Source: Saprospiraceae bacterium (GTDB lineage: Bacteria; Bacteroidota; Bacteroidia; Chitinophagales; Saprospiraceae). From it: a stretch of DNA of 33,548 bases. The position numbers and the translations under genes were made by a program. The stretch covers positions 1 through 33,548 of the forward strand of contig JABFRV010000131.1 of assembly GCA_013140975.1 (NCBI GenBank). Direction: 5' to 3'. The notes under the pieces were generated by a model, which was not told the DNA's origin, ran no database searches, and saw only the letters and a list, made by a program, of their open reading frames with translations. Positions 8,151-14,977 of the stretch are shown here, piece by piece. Each line of letters opens with the position of its first letter. Positions within the stretch are counted from its first letter, which is position 1.

Positions 8151-8384
8151 ATGTCAGTACAGCACATTTCACAGTCAGCCACCATTCCAGCAGTTTGCTC
8201 TTGTGGTGCATCTTATTCAGGTTCTTTTGTTCCTGTTAGTCGTTTTGCCTTCCAGCGTAGGGTTCGTAGGCGTTTTTTCTCTTGGTGTCCTTCTATGGGT
8301 TGCCGTGTCTATTCATTGGCTTGTGGTTGCTCCCTTTGGGTTTATTCCACTGGCCAGCGTTTTGTTTCGTCTTTGCCCTTTTAG
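8151..8384 (+). CDS. 77-residue Cys/Arg-rich small protein, paralogue A
   Basis: Supported by homology to the protein at 8694-8927, which has the same length. The two align over the C-terminal 50 residues: PVSRFAFQRRVRR with PLSPFAYQRYIRR, then a VY-L-CGC-x-WVY segment and a shared SxLPF end. The start contexts also match (AAATTTTTTTTATT before the ATG here, AAATTTATTTATT in the other). A perfect palindrome GCCCTTTTAGGGC (8375-8387) spans the stop codon in both. The protein is basic, with several Cys (CSCG, CGC) that could bind a metal, though no standard zinc finger is recognised. Alternative frames across this stretch are open but show no paralogue. Function unknown. Confidence 0.6.
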   Translation: MSVQHISQSATIPAVCSCGASYSGSFVPVSRFAFQRRVRRRFFSWCPSMGCRVYSLACGCSLWVYSTGQRFVSSLPF

Positions 8385-8529
8385 GGCATTGGCGTTACAA
8401 TAATTTTTTTGTACAACCTAATGCAAAATAGTAGCAATTATTATTTACGAAAATTGGATAAAAATAGTATCACCAAATGCCAACTGAAGTAGCTGTTTGT
8501 ACATAAATAATTTTTATACACAAAGGTAA

Positions 8530-8664
8530 CAAGTCGGATTTTTAAAAAACAAAAAGACTACGGCATAATGGCAAGGCAAATAGGATGCTTCGCAAATTGA
8601 TTTTTGTTGCCTTGCCACCCTTCGGGACTTATTCCGTTTCCTTTTGGTTTTTTAATCCGCCTTG
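8530..8664 (+). repeat. Structured element, copy 3
   Basis: Outer stem CAAGTCGGATT (8530-8540) with AATCCGCCTTG (8654-8664), one internal mismatch. Left core AGACTACGGCATAAT (8555-8569), a perfect ten-base-pair inner stem GGCAAGGCAA (8570-8579) with TTGCCTTGCC (8607-8616), mini-hairpin CCC-TTC-GGG (8618-8626), then the right core ACTTATTCCGTTTCC and CTTTTGGTTTTTT. It ends 29 bases before the ATG at 8694, nearly the same distance as copy 2 to its gene. The best formed of the three copies, it shows the three-way-junction layout clearly. Confidence 0.8.
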
Positions 8665-8693
8665 CAAAAAGAAGTGTATAAAATTTATTTATT

Positions 8694-8927
8694 ATGCACA
8701 ATCATCCACGTATTTCAGCAGGCACCCAGTTAGGTAGTTGCCATTTTACCCAGCAGGTTCTACATCAGCACTTGCCTTTATCACCTTTTGCTTATCAGCG
8801 TTATATCCGCAGGGCATCATTAGCACATCAGCCAGTTTTTGGCATCAAGGTTTATCAGTTGCCTTGTGGTTGTTATGTTTGGTGTTATCCATCAGGTGTT
8901 CGTGAGCTTTCAGCATTGCCCTTTTAG
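8694..8927 (+). CDS. 77-residue small protein, paralogue B
   Basis: Same length as the protein at 8151-8384, with clear similarity in the C-terminal 50 residues (SPFAYQRYIRR, KVYQLPCGCYVW, SALPF). It is richer in His and Gln and less in Cys than paralogue A, yet keeps the CGC motif and the LPF end. The stop codon again lies inside the palindrome GCCCTTTTAGGGC (8928-8940). Structured element copy 3 is 29 bases upstream. Divergence at the N terminus with conservation at the C terminus suggests an old duplication or separate acquisition of two cassettes. No known family is recognised and no function is assigned. Confidence 0.65.
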   Translation: MHNHPRISAGTQLGSCHFTQQVLHQHLPLSPFAYQRYIRRASLAHQPVFGIKVYQLPCGCYVWCYPSGVRELSALPF

Positions 8928-9006
8928 GGCTTTGCTATGGCTGTAAAACAGAAAACCCCACCACAAGGGCAGGGTTTCTATTTAACCGATAAGAAAGAAA
9001 TTCTAA

Positions 9007-9762
9007 TTACACACCTTCAACTTTCACAATGGCTAATGGGTTGAAAACACCATTTTTCAATGGGTACATTTGACCGTTTACCTCTTGGTAAAATTCAATT
9101 CCCATCACCAAAAACAATGGACTTGTACTATTCGCAGTTACGGTGTTAGTCAAAGTAATTGCAGCCGTTGCAGTGTTATCCCAGGCGATGATTGCAGTAT
9201 CATTTGCATCTATCACAAAAGTTTCATTTTCAAAATCAACTTCTGCTCCTGCACTTTCAATTTTAAAGTGAGTAGTACCACTTGGAGCCGCAATCATATT
9301 AGCAGGAATAAATGGAGCCAATGAAACTTCCAAAGTTCCAGCCACTCTATTAATAGCACTTGTAAAAGGTGCATAAAGGGCATTCCCAAGCTTTCCTTTG
9401 ATGTTAAATTCAAAGCCTGTCAAAAGCTCCGTTTCGCCATCTAATACGTTTCTAAGCCCCCTTACACTTGTCAAATCAGCTTGAATTACTTTAACCATTT
9501 CAGAAGTCAATCTGCCAACCATTCGGTTGTCAGCTGAATTTTGAAGAATGTTTCTAAAAGCAGTTCTTAAAAGCTTGCCAGCTTTTCCAGCTGCACCAAA
9601 TTCAGCACCGTTTTCACGAGTACGTTGAAAGTTTGGATCATTTGCAATTCTTGAAGCATCTACACCACCTTTTTCTCTTGCAAGGTGACCGTCTTGTGTT
9701 TTGTAAAATGTGATACCACCAAGTGTACCATTCAATTTTATTAATCCTGATTGTCTAGCCAT
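9007..9762 (-). CDS. Conserved Bacteroidota protein of unknown function (MARQSG...GGITFYKT)
   Basis: A 251-residue protein starting MARQSGLIKLNGTLGGITFYKT, then a KGGVDASRIANDPNFQRTREN segment and an Ala/Gly-rich part (GAEFGAAGKAGKLLRTAFR). The C-terminal half is beta-rich with many Thr, Ala and Val. Proteins with this opening are common in Bacteroidota genomes as far as recalled, but no function is established to my knowledge. There is no signal peptide. It is convergent with the small genes to its left and stands alone on its strand. A structural or assembly role is conceivable from the repetitive beta-rich composition but is not shown. Confidence 0.85.
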   Translation of the reverse strand: MARQSGLIKLNGTLGGITFYKTQDGHLAREKGGVDASRIANDPNFQRTRENGAEFGAAGKAGKLLRTAFRNILQNSADNRMVGRLTSEMVKVIQADLTSVRGLRNVLDGETELLTGFEFNIKGKLGNALYAPFTSAINRVAGTLEVSLAPFIPANMIAAPSGTTHFKIESAGAEVDFENETFVIDANDTAIIAWDNTATAAITLTNTVTANSTSPLFLVMGIEFYQEVNGQMYPLKNGVFNPLAIVKVEGV

Positions 9763-9941
9763 TTTATTACTTTTTTAAATGTTTAGCACAAAAATATATT
9801 GCTTTGCAAGCATTATCAAACCACAGCTTCCGACATTTCCGATATTGCAACATTATTCCAACAAACACACTTTTACCTTTAAAATATTATCAATATCTTT
9901 GCCTTAGAAAATCTATACCAGAAGCATAGATAAAGTATAAA

Positions 9942-10130
9942 ATGAATAGATTGTGTATTTACCCTAAGGATATTATGGTAATCACAGGCAAAAGCGACAG
10001 ATATGGTAGATACCTTATTAAAAGGATTAAAGAGTACTTCAACAAAGAGCAACATCAAGTTGTTACAGTCGAAGAGTTCTGCCAATATATGGGCTTACAA
10101 TTGGATTCAGTTGTTAGTCAATTAAGATAG
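9942..10130 (+). CDS. Small basic protein, HTH-like Bacteroidota family
   Basis: A 62-residue protein with the pattern IYPKDIMVITGKSDRYGRYL...KEYFNKEQHQVVTVEEFCQYMGL. This resembles a small family often found in Bacteroidota accessory regions, in which a helical TGKS-x-RYARxLL segment is followed by a VTVEEFC-Y-GL end. The helix-turn-helix look and the basic first half suggest nucleic-acid binding, but this is inference. TGKS here is not a Walker A motif, because the upstream Gly residues and the strand are missing. The ATG at 9942 is the only good start. Confidence 0.65.
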   Translation: MNRLCIYPKDIMVITGKSDRYGRYLIKRIKEYFNKEQHQVVTVEEFCQYMGLQLDSVVSQLR

Positions 10131-10599
10131 TTCCCTATCTTCGCATTAGCCTTTGGTTAGGGCAAACACTCTCTAAACTAAAATTTATATCTTCTCTTAT
10201 TTGTGATGTGGTTTCACTTGTTTTGGCACTCTTTGTTGCCCAGTTGTTGCCCAAAAAATCACAAACCAATCAAAGTCCTTTGCTATCAATAGTTTACAAC
10301 TTAGCTTTACAATTTGTATCGGAAAGTAAGCTCGATCGCGCTATTTTTTATAATGAACTTATAAAAAACAAGTTCTTAAAATTTTATAAATATCCTCTTA
10401 ATAGCATCATTCTGAAAATTAATTAAAGATTCTAGCCTCAAGTATTCTACTTCATTAGTATATTAGCTTTATAAATGTAAAATACGCGTATTTTAATTGG
10501 GGTATAACCATCAATTATTGAAATATTATTTTAAAAAAATATGAATTACGAATAAATACTTCTTTTTTATTTTAAGCTTTTAAAAAAACCAAATAGCGT
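10131..10599. other. Intergenic stretch with a 16-base palindrome
   Basis: No convincing gene. There is a tandem GTTGCCCA pair around 10234-10252 and a perfect palindrome AAAATACGCGTATTTT at 10479-10494, about 105 bases before the start of the next gene, which could be an operator. A weak 72-codon frame at 10208-10426 is not supported by anything else. This stretch also separates the hairpin-rich, accessory-looking part from the more ordinary chromosome to the right, so it may contain an old element junction, but no attachment site could be defined. Confidence 0.4.
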
Positions 10600-10797
10600 A
10601 TGGAAAACAAGAAAAATGAAATCAGGGCCTCAAAAGGATTTATTTTCTTAGGTTTGGGCGGGTTCCTTGGCTTTCTTAGCTGCGTTTTTACGATGCTGGA
10701 TTTTTCACCATCCCTTAATGGTTTTTTCTTATATGGCTTGACTTCAATTGCAATTGCCATTTGTTTATATGGCTGCTATCTCCTTTTTGAGAATTAA
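10600..10797 (+). CDS. Small two-helix membrane protein
   Basis: A 65-residue protein with a charged N terminus (MENKKNEIRASK) and two hydrophobic segments (about residues 13-34 and 43-63) joined by a short loop with Asp, Ser and Pro. The pattern fits a hairpin-like inner-membrane protein with both ends in the cytoplasm. It is convergent with the large gene on the other strand and ends only three bases before that gene's stop. The opposite-strand frame over the same bases has Lys/Pro-rich, implausible composition. No family recognised. Confidence 0.6.
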   Translation: MENKKNEIRASKGFIFLGLGGFLGFLSCVFTMLDFSPSLNGFFLYGLTSIAIAICLYGCYLLFEN

Positions 10798-10799
10798 TC

Positions 10800-12401
10800 T
10801 TAATTACAAAATAATTTTCGCCAATTCTGCTGATAAGCATAAACATCTGAGAGTCTTGATTCCAATAAATGAGTCATCAGTTCCTTGTGCAATTTTAAAT
10901 CTATATTGAATGCGAGTGCCAGAAGTCCAAGCTCTGTGTATAATTTAATTTGTTGCTCAGTAAGCGGTTCTATATAATTCAAGTGCTTGAGAATATGTTG
11001 CAATGCAAATTTTTCGGCTAACATATAGTTGCTTGATTTAGTACAATTCACTTTTCTCGTGTACTGAAGAACTTTATCCGTAACTTGACTTATTCTCATC
11101 ACTTTCGTCTGATCCAGTTGTAGAATTATATTGGATTCTGTAAATTTCTTTAAAGTTGATAATTTTGTCTTGTACTTTTTATCTTTTGTCATTTTATCGA
11201 ACTCGGCTTTTGCAATTTTTGCAAGAAAATTACTTACCGGCTTAAATCCCAATCTGTAATAAAACCAGAACGCACCAGATTCTATTCCTTCAGGGTTATC
11301 TTTTCCATATTGATATGGCTCAACTTCAAAAGAGCGTATGTCAAATATCTGATGATACACGCGCAATAAGCTTACAAAAAATAATGCACTTTCTCCGCCC
11401 CTACACCATTCAAATATATTGAGCCCAATTAATGCGTGCAGTCCAGAAACCCACGCCCCTCCGTATGCAGCTGGATACCCATTTTTAAATAATGTATATC
11501 CTACATATGATTCATAAGGCAATTGATTGTCTTGTTTCATTGTAAACAAAACAATTTGAATGCCTCTTTCTAAATTTATAACTCGTAAACTACCCGGTTC
11601 CATGTAAGTTACAGGTTCAGTTTCACGTTGCAATACAACTAGACTCATTTTTATTACCGCTTCCAGGTTCTTTCTTTGATTTTCATCAACTGTAACCATC
11701 TTCACCTCTTTGGCCAATAAAGATTGAACATCCAATTTTTTTAGCCAATCAGAATGGTAGAACTCTTGATCAATTACATGCCTGTTCCAACAAATGCTTT
11801 CTCGATCGCTTTGTAATTCTAATTCGATAGTGAAGTTTTGCTTCTCGAATAATTCGTTTGCAATAAGAGAATTTGAAGAAAGCTTACTAAAATGATAAAG
11901 AATGAATGCATCAATATTCTTTTCATCAACTCCAAAATAATCTAACAATTCATCATTTGTATATTCAAGCTGTAACACTTCCATCTGATGAGGCAACAAG
12001 CTCAATTTTAAAAATTCATGAAAGGAATTATCAGTACCATTATAATCGCTGATTTTACATTTGTATCCCTTTTGATGTAACCACTCATACATTGTCCAGG
12101 AAAAATAAGAATAGACATTTGTATACGGTAAGCCGGTGTTGTAGTGTTTCTCCAAAAGAGTACTTTTGTTTCTTTTACACCATTGTGTTAGCCGAATAAG
12201 TTCACCGGCAGCCCAGTCTTTTATGTTTATATCTTTCGGATGGTTTTGAACAAACAGCAGTGAATCATGCAAATCAATAACCAAATTCTTAGTTATTGCC
12301 TGAGGAATCTGCTTTTTCAACAGAAGAATTAATTCCTTAGATTCAAGCCCAAAACTTTTTAGATAAATTGACTTAATCGATTGAGTAAAATTTTTGCTCA
12401 T
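10800..12401 (-). CDS. Unknown 533-residue protein with GNAT-like C-terminal region
   Basis: A large soluble protein with an all-helical first part (about residues 1-250) and a central region (about 290-390) carrying YVGYTLFKNGYPAAYGGAWV, RGGES, LLRVY and PYQYGKDNPEGIESGAFWFYYRLGF. The order strand, AYGGAW, Gly-rich turn, and a final WFYYRLGFKP resembles an acetyltransferase (GNAT) core, where the last motif would be the acceptor-side YxxxGF. This is inference from pattern only. The rest of the C terminus is helical. It stands alone; the promoter would be in the 285 AT-rich bases to its right, in which nothing distinct was seen. Function unknown. Confidence 0.8.
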   Translation of the reverse strand: MSKNFTQSIKSIYLKSFGLESKELILLLKKQIPQAITKNLVIDLHDSLLFVQNHPKDINIKDWAAGELIRLTQWCKRNKSTLLEKHYNTGLPYTNVYSYFSWTMYEWLHQKGYKCKISDYNGTDNSFHEFLKLSLLPHQMEVLQLEYTNDELLDYFGVDEKNIDAFILYHFSKLSSNSLIANELFEKQNFTIELELQSDRESICWNRHVIDQEFYHSDWLKKLDVQSLLAKEVKMVTVDENQRKNLEAVIKMSLVVLQRETEPVTYMEPGSLRVINLERGIQIVLFTMKQDNQLPYESYVGYTLFKNGYPAAYGGAWVSGLHALIGLNIFEWCRGGESALFFVSLLRVYHQIFDIRSFEVEPYQYGKDNPEGIESGAFWFYYRLGFKPVSNFLAKIAKAEFDKMTKDKKYKTKLSTLKKFTESNIILQLDQTKVMRISQVTDKVLQYTRKVNCTKSSNYMLAEKFALQHILKHLNYIEPLTEQQIKLYTELGLLALAFNIDLKLHKELMTHLLESRLSDVYAYQQNWRKLFCN

Positions 12402-12686
12402 AAAATAATTTGAAGTTTTTTTTTGATCTAAGATTATAATTCCTCAAACAGTTCCATTATATTTCTTAGAATACAAATTAATGTAAAAATAAGACTTGGT
12501 TTTGTCATTTTATGATCTAATATGCCGGATAACTATATGTTTCATTATAAGGATTAATACGATACGAATTCAGAGTTCATCCCCCGAAAATAAAATATAT
12601 CTGAATCATTATGTTAACAATTACTAATTTAGTACTCAGCTTATTTCTATATTCCATAAATTGCTAGATTTACCAAAATTTGAAAA

Positions 12687-13331
12687 ATGTCTAAAATTCG
12701 TAAAGTTTGTTCTAAAGGACATGTATTCTTTAAGTCTTCAGAATGTCCTACTTGTCCTCAATGTGAAAAAATTAAAAAAGTGAGTGTAGGTTTTTTTGCA
12801 CTCATCTCAGCTCCTGCAAGAAGGGCACTAGAATTGAAGAAAATTTCAACTTTAAAAAAATTAAGTACATTTTCAGAGAAAGAAATATCTGAATTACATG
12901 GAATTGGACCCACAGTAATTAAAACTCTTAAGGATTCTCTTAAAAAAGAAAAACTCACTTTCAAGCCAGATAAAATAAAGATTCAGAAAATAACATCCGT
13001 CGATACTTACATTTCTCAATTTCCGAAATCTACACAAAAAATTCTTCTCACGATTAGAAAAATCATTCTCGACAATTCAGAAAATGCTGAAGAAGCTATG
13101 GCTTACGGTATTGCAGCTTATAAATTAAATAAAAAGCCACTTATCTATTACGCAGCATATGAAAATCATATTGGACTCTACGCAACCCCTTCAGGACATA
13201 AGGAATTTGAAAAAGAACTTTCTACATACAAACAAGGAAAAGGCTCAGTACAGTTTCCCCTGAATAGAGAGATTCCTTATGATCTGATTAAAAGAATCGT
13301 TGTATTTAGGAATAAATCTCTACTTAAATAA
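12687..13331 (+). CDS. Zinc-ribbon / HhH / DUF1801 protein
   Basis: A 214-residue protein of three parts. The N terminus has Cys8, Cys20, Cys23 and Cys26 in a zinc-ribbon-like arrangement. Residues about 39-90 form a helix-hairpin-helix like that of the RNA polymerase alpha C-terminal domain (RRALELKKISTLKKLSTFS, then HGIGPTVIKTL). Residues about 100-214 are a DUF1801 (YdhG/frataxin-like fold) domain with VDTYISQFP, AMAYGIAAYKLNKKPLIYYAAYENHIGLY and a KGSVQFP segment. DUF1801 proteins are small proteins of uncertain function. The HhH suggests DNA or RNA contact. A single-gene unit; a bulged hairpin follows. Confidence 0.85.
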   Translation: MSKIRKVCSKGHVFFKSSECPTCPQCEKIKKVSVGFFALISAPARRALELKKISTLKKLSTFSEKEISELHGIGPTVIKTLKDSLKKEKLTFKPDKIKIQKITSVDTYISQFPKSTQKILLTIRKIILDNSENAEEAMAYGIAAYKLNKKPLIYYAAYENHIGLYATPSGHKEFEKELSTYKQGKGSVQFPLNREIPYDLIKRIVVFRNKSLLK

Positions 13332-13344
13332 GTACTATTATTAT

Positions 13345-13376
13345 ACTACTCTGATTGCCAGATCAGTAGTGCGTTT
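13345..13376 (+). terminator. Possible weak terminator
   Basis: CTGAT (13351-13355) pairs with ATCAG (13362-13366), extended after a two-base bulge by ACTA/TAGT, and followed by GCGTTTT. The T-run is short, so this is a weak candidate. Confidence 0.3.
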
Positions 13377-13492
13377 TCTACATATTATAGAAAAATATAT
13401 GTGTTCTTAGCTGAATGAGGTTGTTACAGGCTTTTACACACCAATACTTTTGTACTGTCAATTATTTGTATAACGAATAAAAAAATTAAATT

Positions 13493-14602
13493 ATGAAAAC
13501 AAATTATGTAAATGCAGTACTAACAACACTAACAATCGTAATGCTGAACTTCCCTTTGATCGGACAAAAACTACCATCTATAGTCATCGCAGGTTGTGAA
13601 GCAAAAAACACTGAGCTCACGAATGAAAATGTCGCCGACATCTTTATTATTGAATTTAAAAAACTAAATTTATTTGATGTGTATGACAAACATGATGCAC
13701 AACAAATTGCTACACAGAGCCAAATCGAACTTTACAAATGTTTTAGTAAGCCATGTTTAACATCGCTTGGTAAAACATTGAAAGTTGATAAATCGGTATC
13801 CTGCCAACTTGAGAAATTCAATGACAAGATTTATATCAGCGTTCGACAGATTGATGCAATTAGTGGTGAGGTTGATAAAAATTTCAGTATTGAATATCTT
13901 TCCAATACTCTTGAAATTCAAAGAATGTGTGAAATGACACTTCGAAAAATGTATGGATTACCAATTGATGAACAGAAATTTCTACAATTAACAAGTATTC
14001 AAACACAAGAATCAAAAGTAAATAACCCTGGTATTAGCCGATTAAATCTTAGTGGTCCTAGATTTGGATTTGGATATATATCAGGAAGAGACGGAAAGTC
14101 TTTTCAAAGATTAGAATCTGAAGGAGGCTACGATGCTTTTCCAATGATCAGTCAATTTGGATATCAATTTGAAGTTGCTTATTTAAATCAAGGTAACATT
14201 CAGGGATTATTTGAATTTGTTCCTTCATTGAGTGGTATAGAACATGGAATATTTATTCCCAGCATTGCCATCTTACATGGAGTAAGATCAAATAAGTCAG
14301 GACTGGAATTTGCAGTAGGACCATTGTTTGTTGGGACAAAAAGATCAGAAGGATTTTATAATGATGAAAAGAGATGGATTCGTAAAGAAGACTATAAAGA
14401 AAAATTAACTCCTGAACAACAAAACAGCATCACCAATGAACTTGACAGAAGAGGAGAATTTCATATTGATGGTGGCCTCGTTATAGCTGTCGGAAAATCT
14501 ATTCGTTCAGGAAATGTGAATTTTCCAATCAATTTATACGTAGTTCTAAAAAAAGATAGTCCACGAATTGGTTTTTCAATGGGCTTTAATACAAAAAAGT
14601 AA
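13493..14602 (+). CDS. Secreted CsgG/TolB-like outer-membrane-associated protein
   Basis: A 369-residue protein with an N-terminal signal peptide (about residues 1-25, ending near LIGQK). Residues about 28-165 resemble a CsgG/TolB-type alpha-beta domain that senses or assembles at the outer membrane: IVIAGCEAKN, VADIFIIEFKKLNLFDVYDKHDAQQI, LGKTLKVDKSVSCQLEKFNDKIYISVRQIDAISGEV. The rest (about 185-369) is beta-rich with aromatic Gly turns (RFGFGYISGRDG, FGYQFEVAYL, FPINLYVVLKK, IGFSMGF), like an outer-membrane or periplasmic beta domain. It is a single-gene unit followed by a hairpin terminator. Role unknown; the CsgG-like assignment is by pattern. Confidence 0.7.
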   Translation: MKTNYVNAVLTTLTIVMLNFPLIGQKLPSIVIAGCEAKNTELTNENVADIFIIEFKKLNLFDVYDKHDAQQIATQSQIELYKCFSKPCLTSLGKTLKVDKSVSCQLEKFNDKIYISVRQIDAISGEVDKNFSIEYLSNTLEIQRMCEMTLRKMYGLPIDEQKFLQLTSIQTQESKVNNPGISRLNLSGPRFGFGYISGRDGKSFQRLESEGGYDAFPMISQFGYQFEVAYLNQGNIQGLFEFVPSLSGIEHGIFIPSIAILHGVRSNKSGLEFAVGPLFVGTKRSEGFYNDEKRWIRKEDYKEKLTPEQQNSITNELDRRGEFHIDGGLVIAVGKSIRSGNVNFPINLYVVLKKDSPRIGFSMGFNTKK

Positions 14603-14977
14603 AAAAGAACAGATTGTGAAAACTTGGAATGCAGCATGATAACACCCTAATTATCAATTCAAATTAAGCTGACATCCTAAAGTTTTTTGGTACGGTCTCA
14701 GATCTTTTCAGGTCTGAGATTTTTTTTTGGAATCCACTCAATTGAAGTGTCACTGACCAGATTTTTTATTTCAAAAGGTACTCCTGAACCAACGTTTTAA
14801 CCAAAAGCTGAGTCTTTATATTACTAGCGTTAATCTCGCTTTATTATATATATTTTAGTTTAATATATTAGTTGCTGATAATATAATGTTTACAGAGAAT
14901 CTATCTTCTTCAACATCATGTTCGAATAAAAAATATTAACTTAGCGCATTCAATTACTTTATAAAAAAGAATAATAA
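14603..14977. other. Intergenic stretch between two secreted-protein genes
   Basis: It holds the terminator at 14696-14729 and otherwise AT-rich DNA that must contain the promoter of the T9SS cargo gene. No gene, repeat or clear promoter box was recognised. Confidence 0.5.
14696..14729 (+). terminator. Rho-independent terminator
   Basis: TCTCAGATC (14696-14704) pairs with GGTCTGAGA (with one G-T pair), loop TTTTCA, followed by a run of nine T. It terminates the gene ending at 14602. Confidence 0.7.

Noticed and set aside
8203-8403. Hydrophobic frame overlapping paralogue A
   Set aside because: The other frame (8151-8384) has a paralogue with the same length and end, so this one is a shadow.
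7254-8664. Integron-like cassette array with attC sites
   Set aside because: The order of hairpin element and small gene is similar, but the conserved bases are internal cores rather than the RYYYAAC/GTTRRRY ends, the outer stems differ freely, and no integron integrase is present.
7254-8664. CRISPR array
   Set aside because: Three irregularly spaced, long, covarying elements with genes between them do not fit repeats and spacers, and there are no cas genes.
10208-10426. 72-codon frame
   Set aside because: No recognisable family and an unusual Asn/Lys/Ile tail; the stretch looks intergenic.
10131-10430. tRNA or integration site at an island border
   Set aside because: No cloverleaf, no direct repeat with a partner elsewhere in the window and no integrase were found; only a tandem GTTGCCCA pair.
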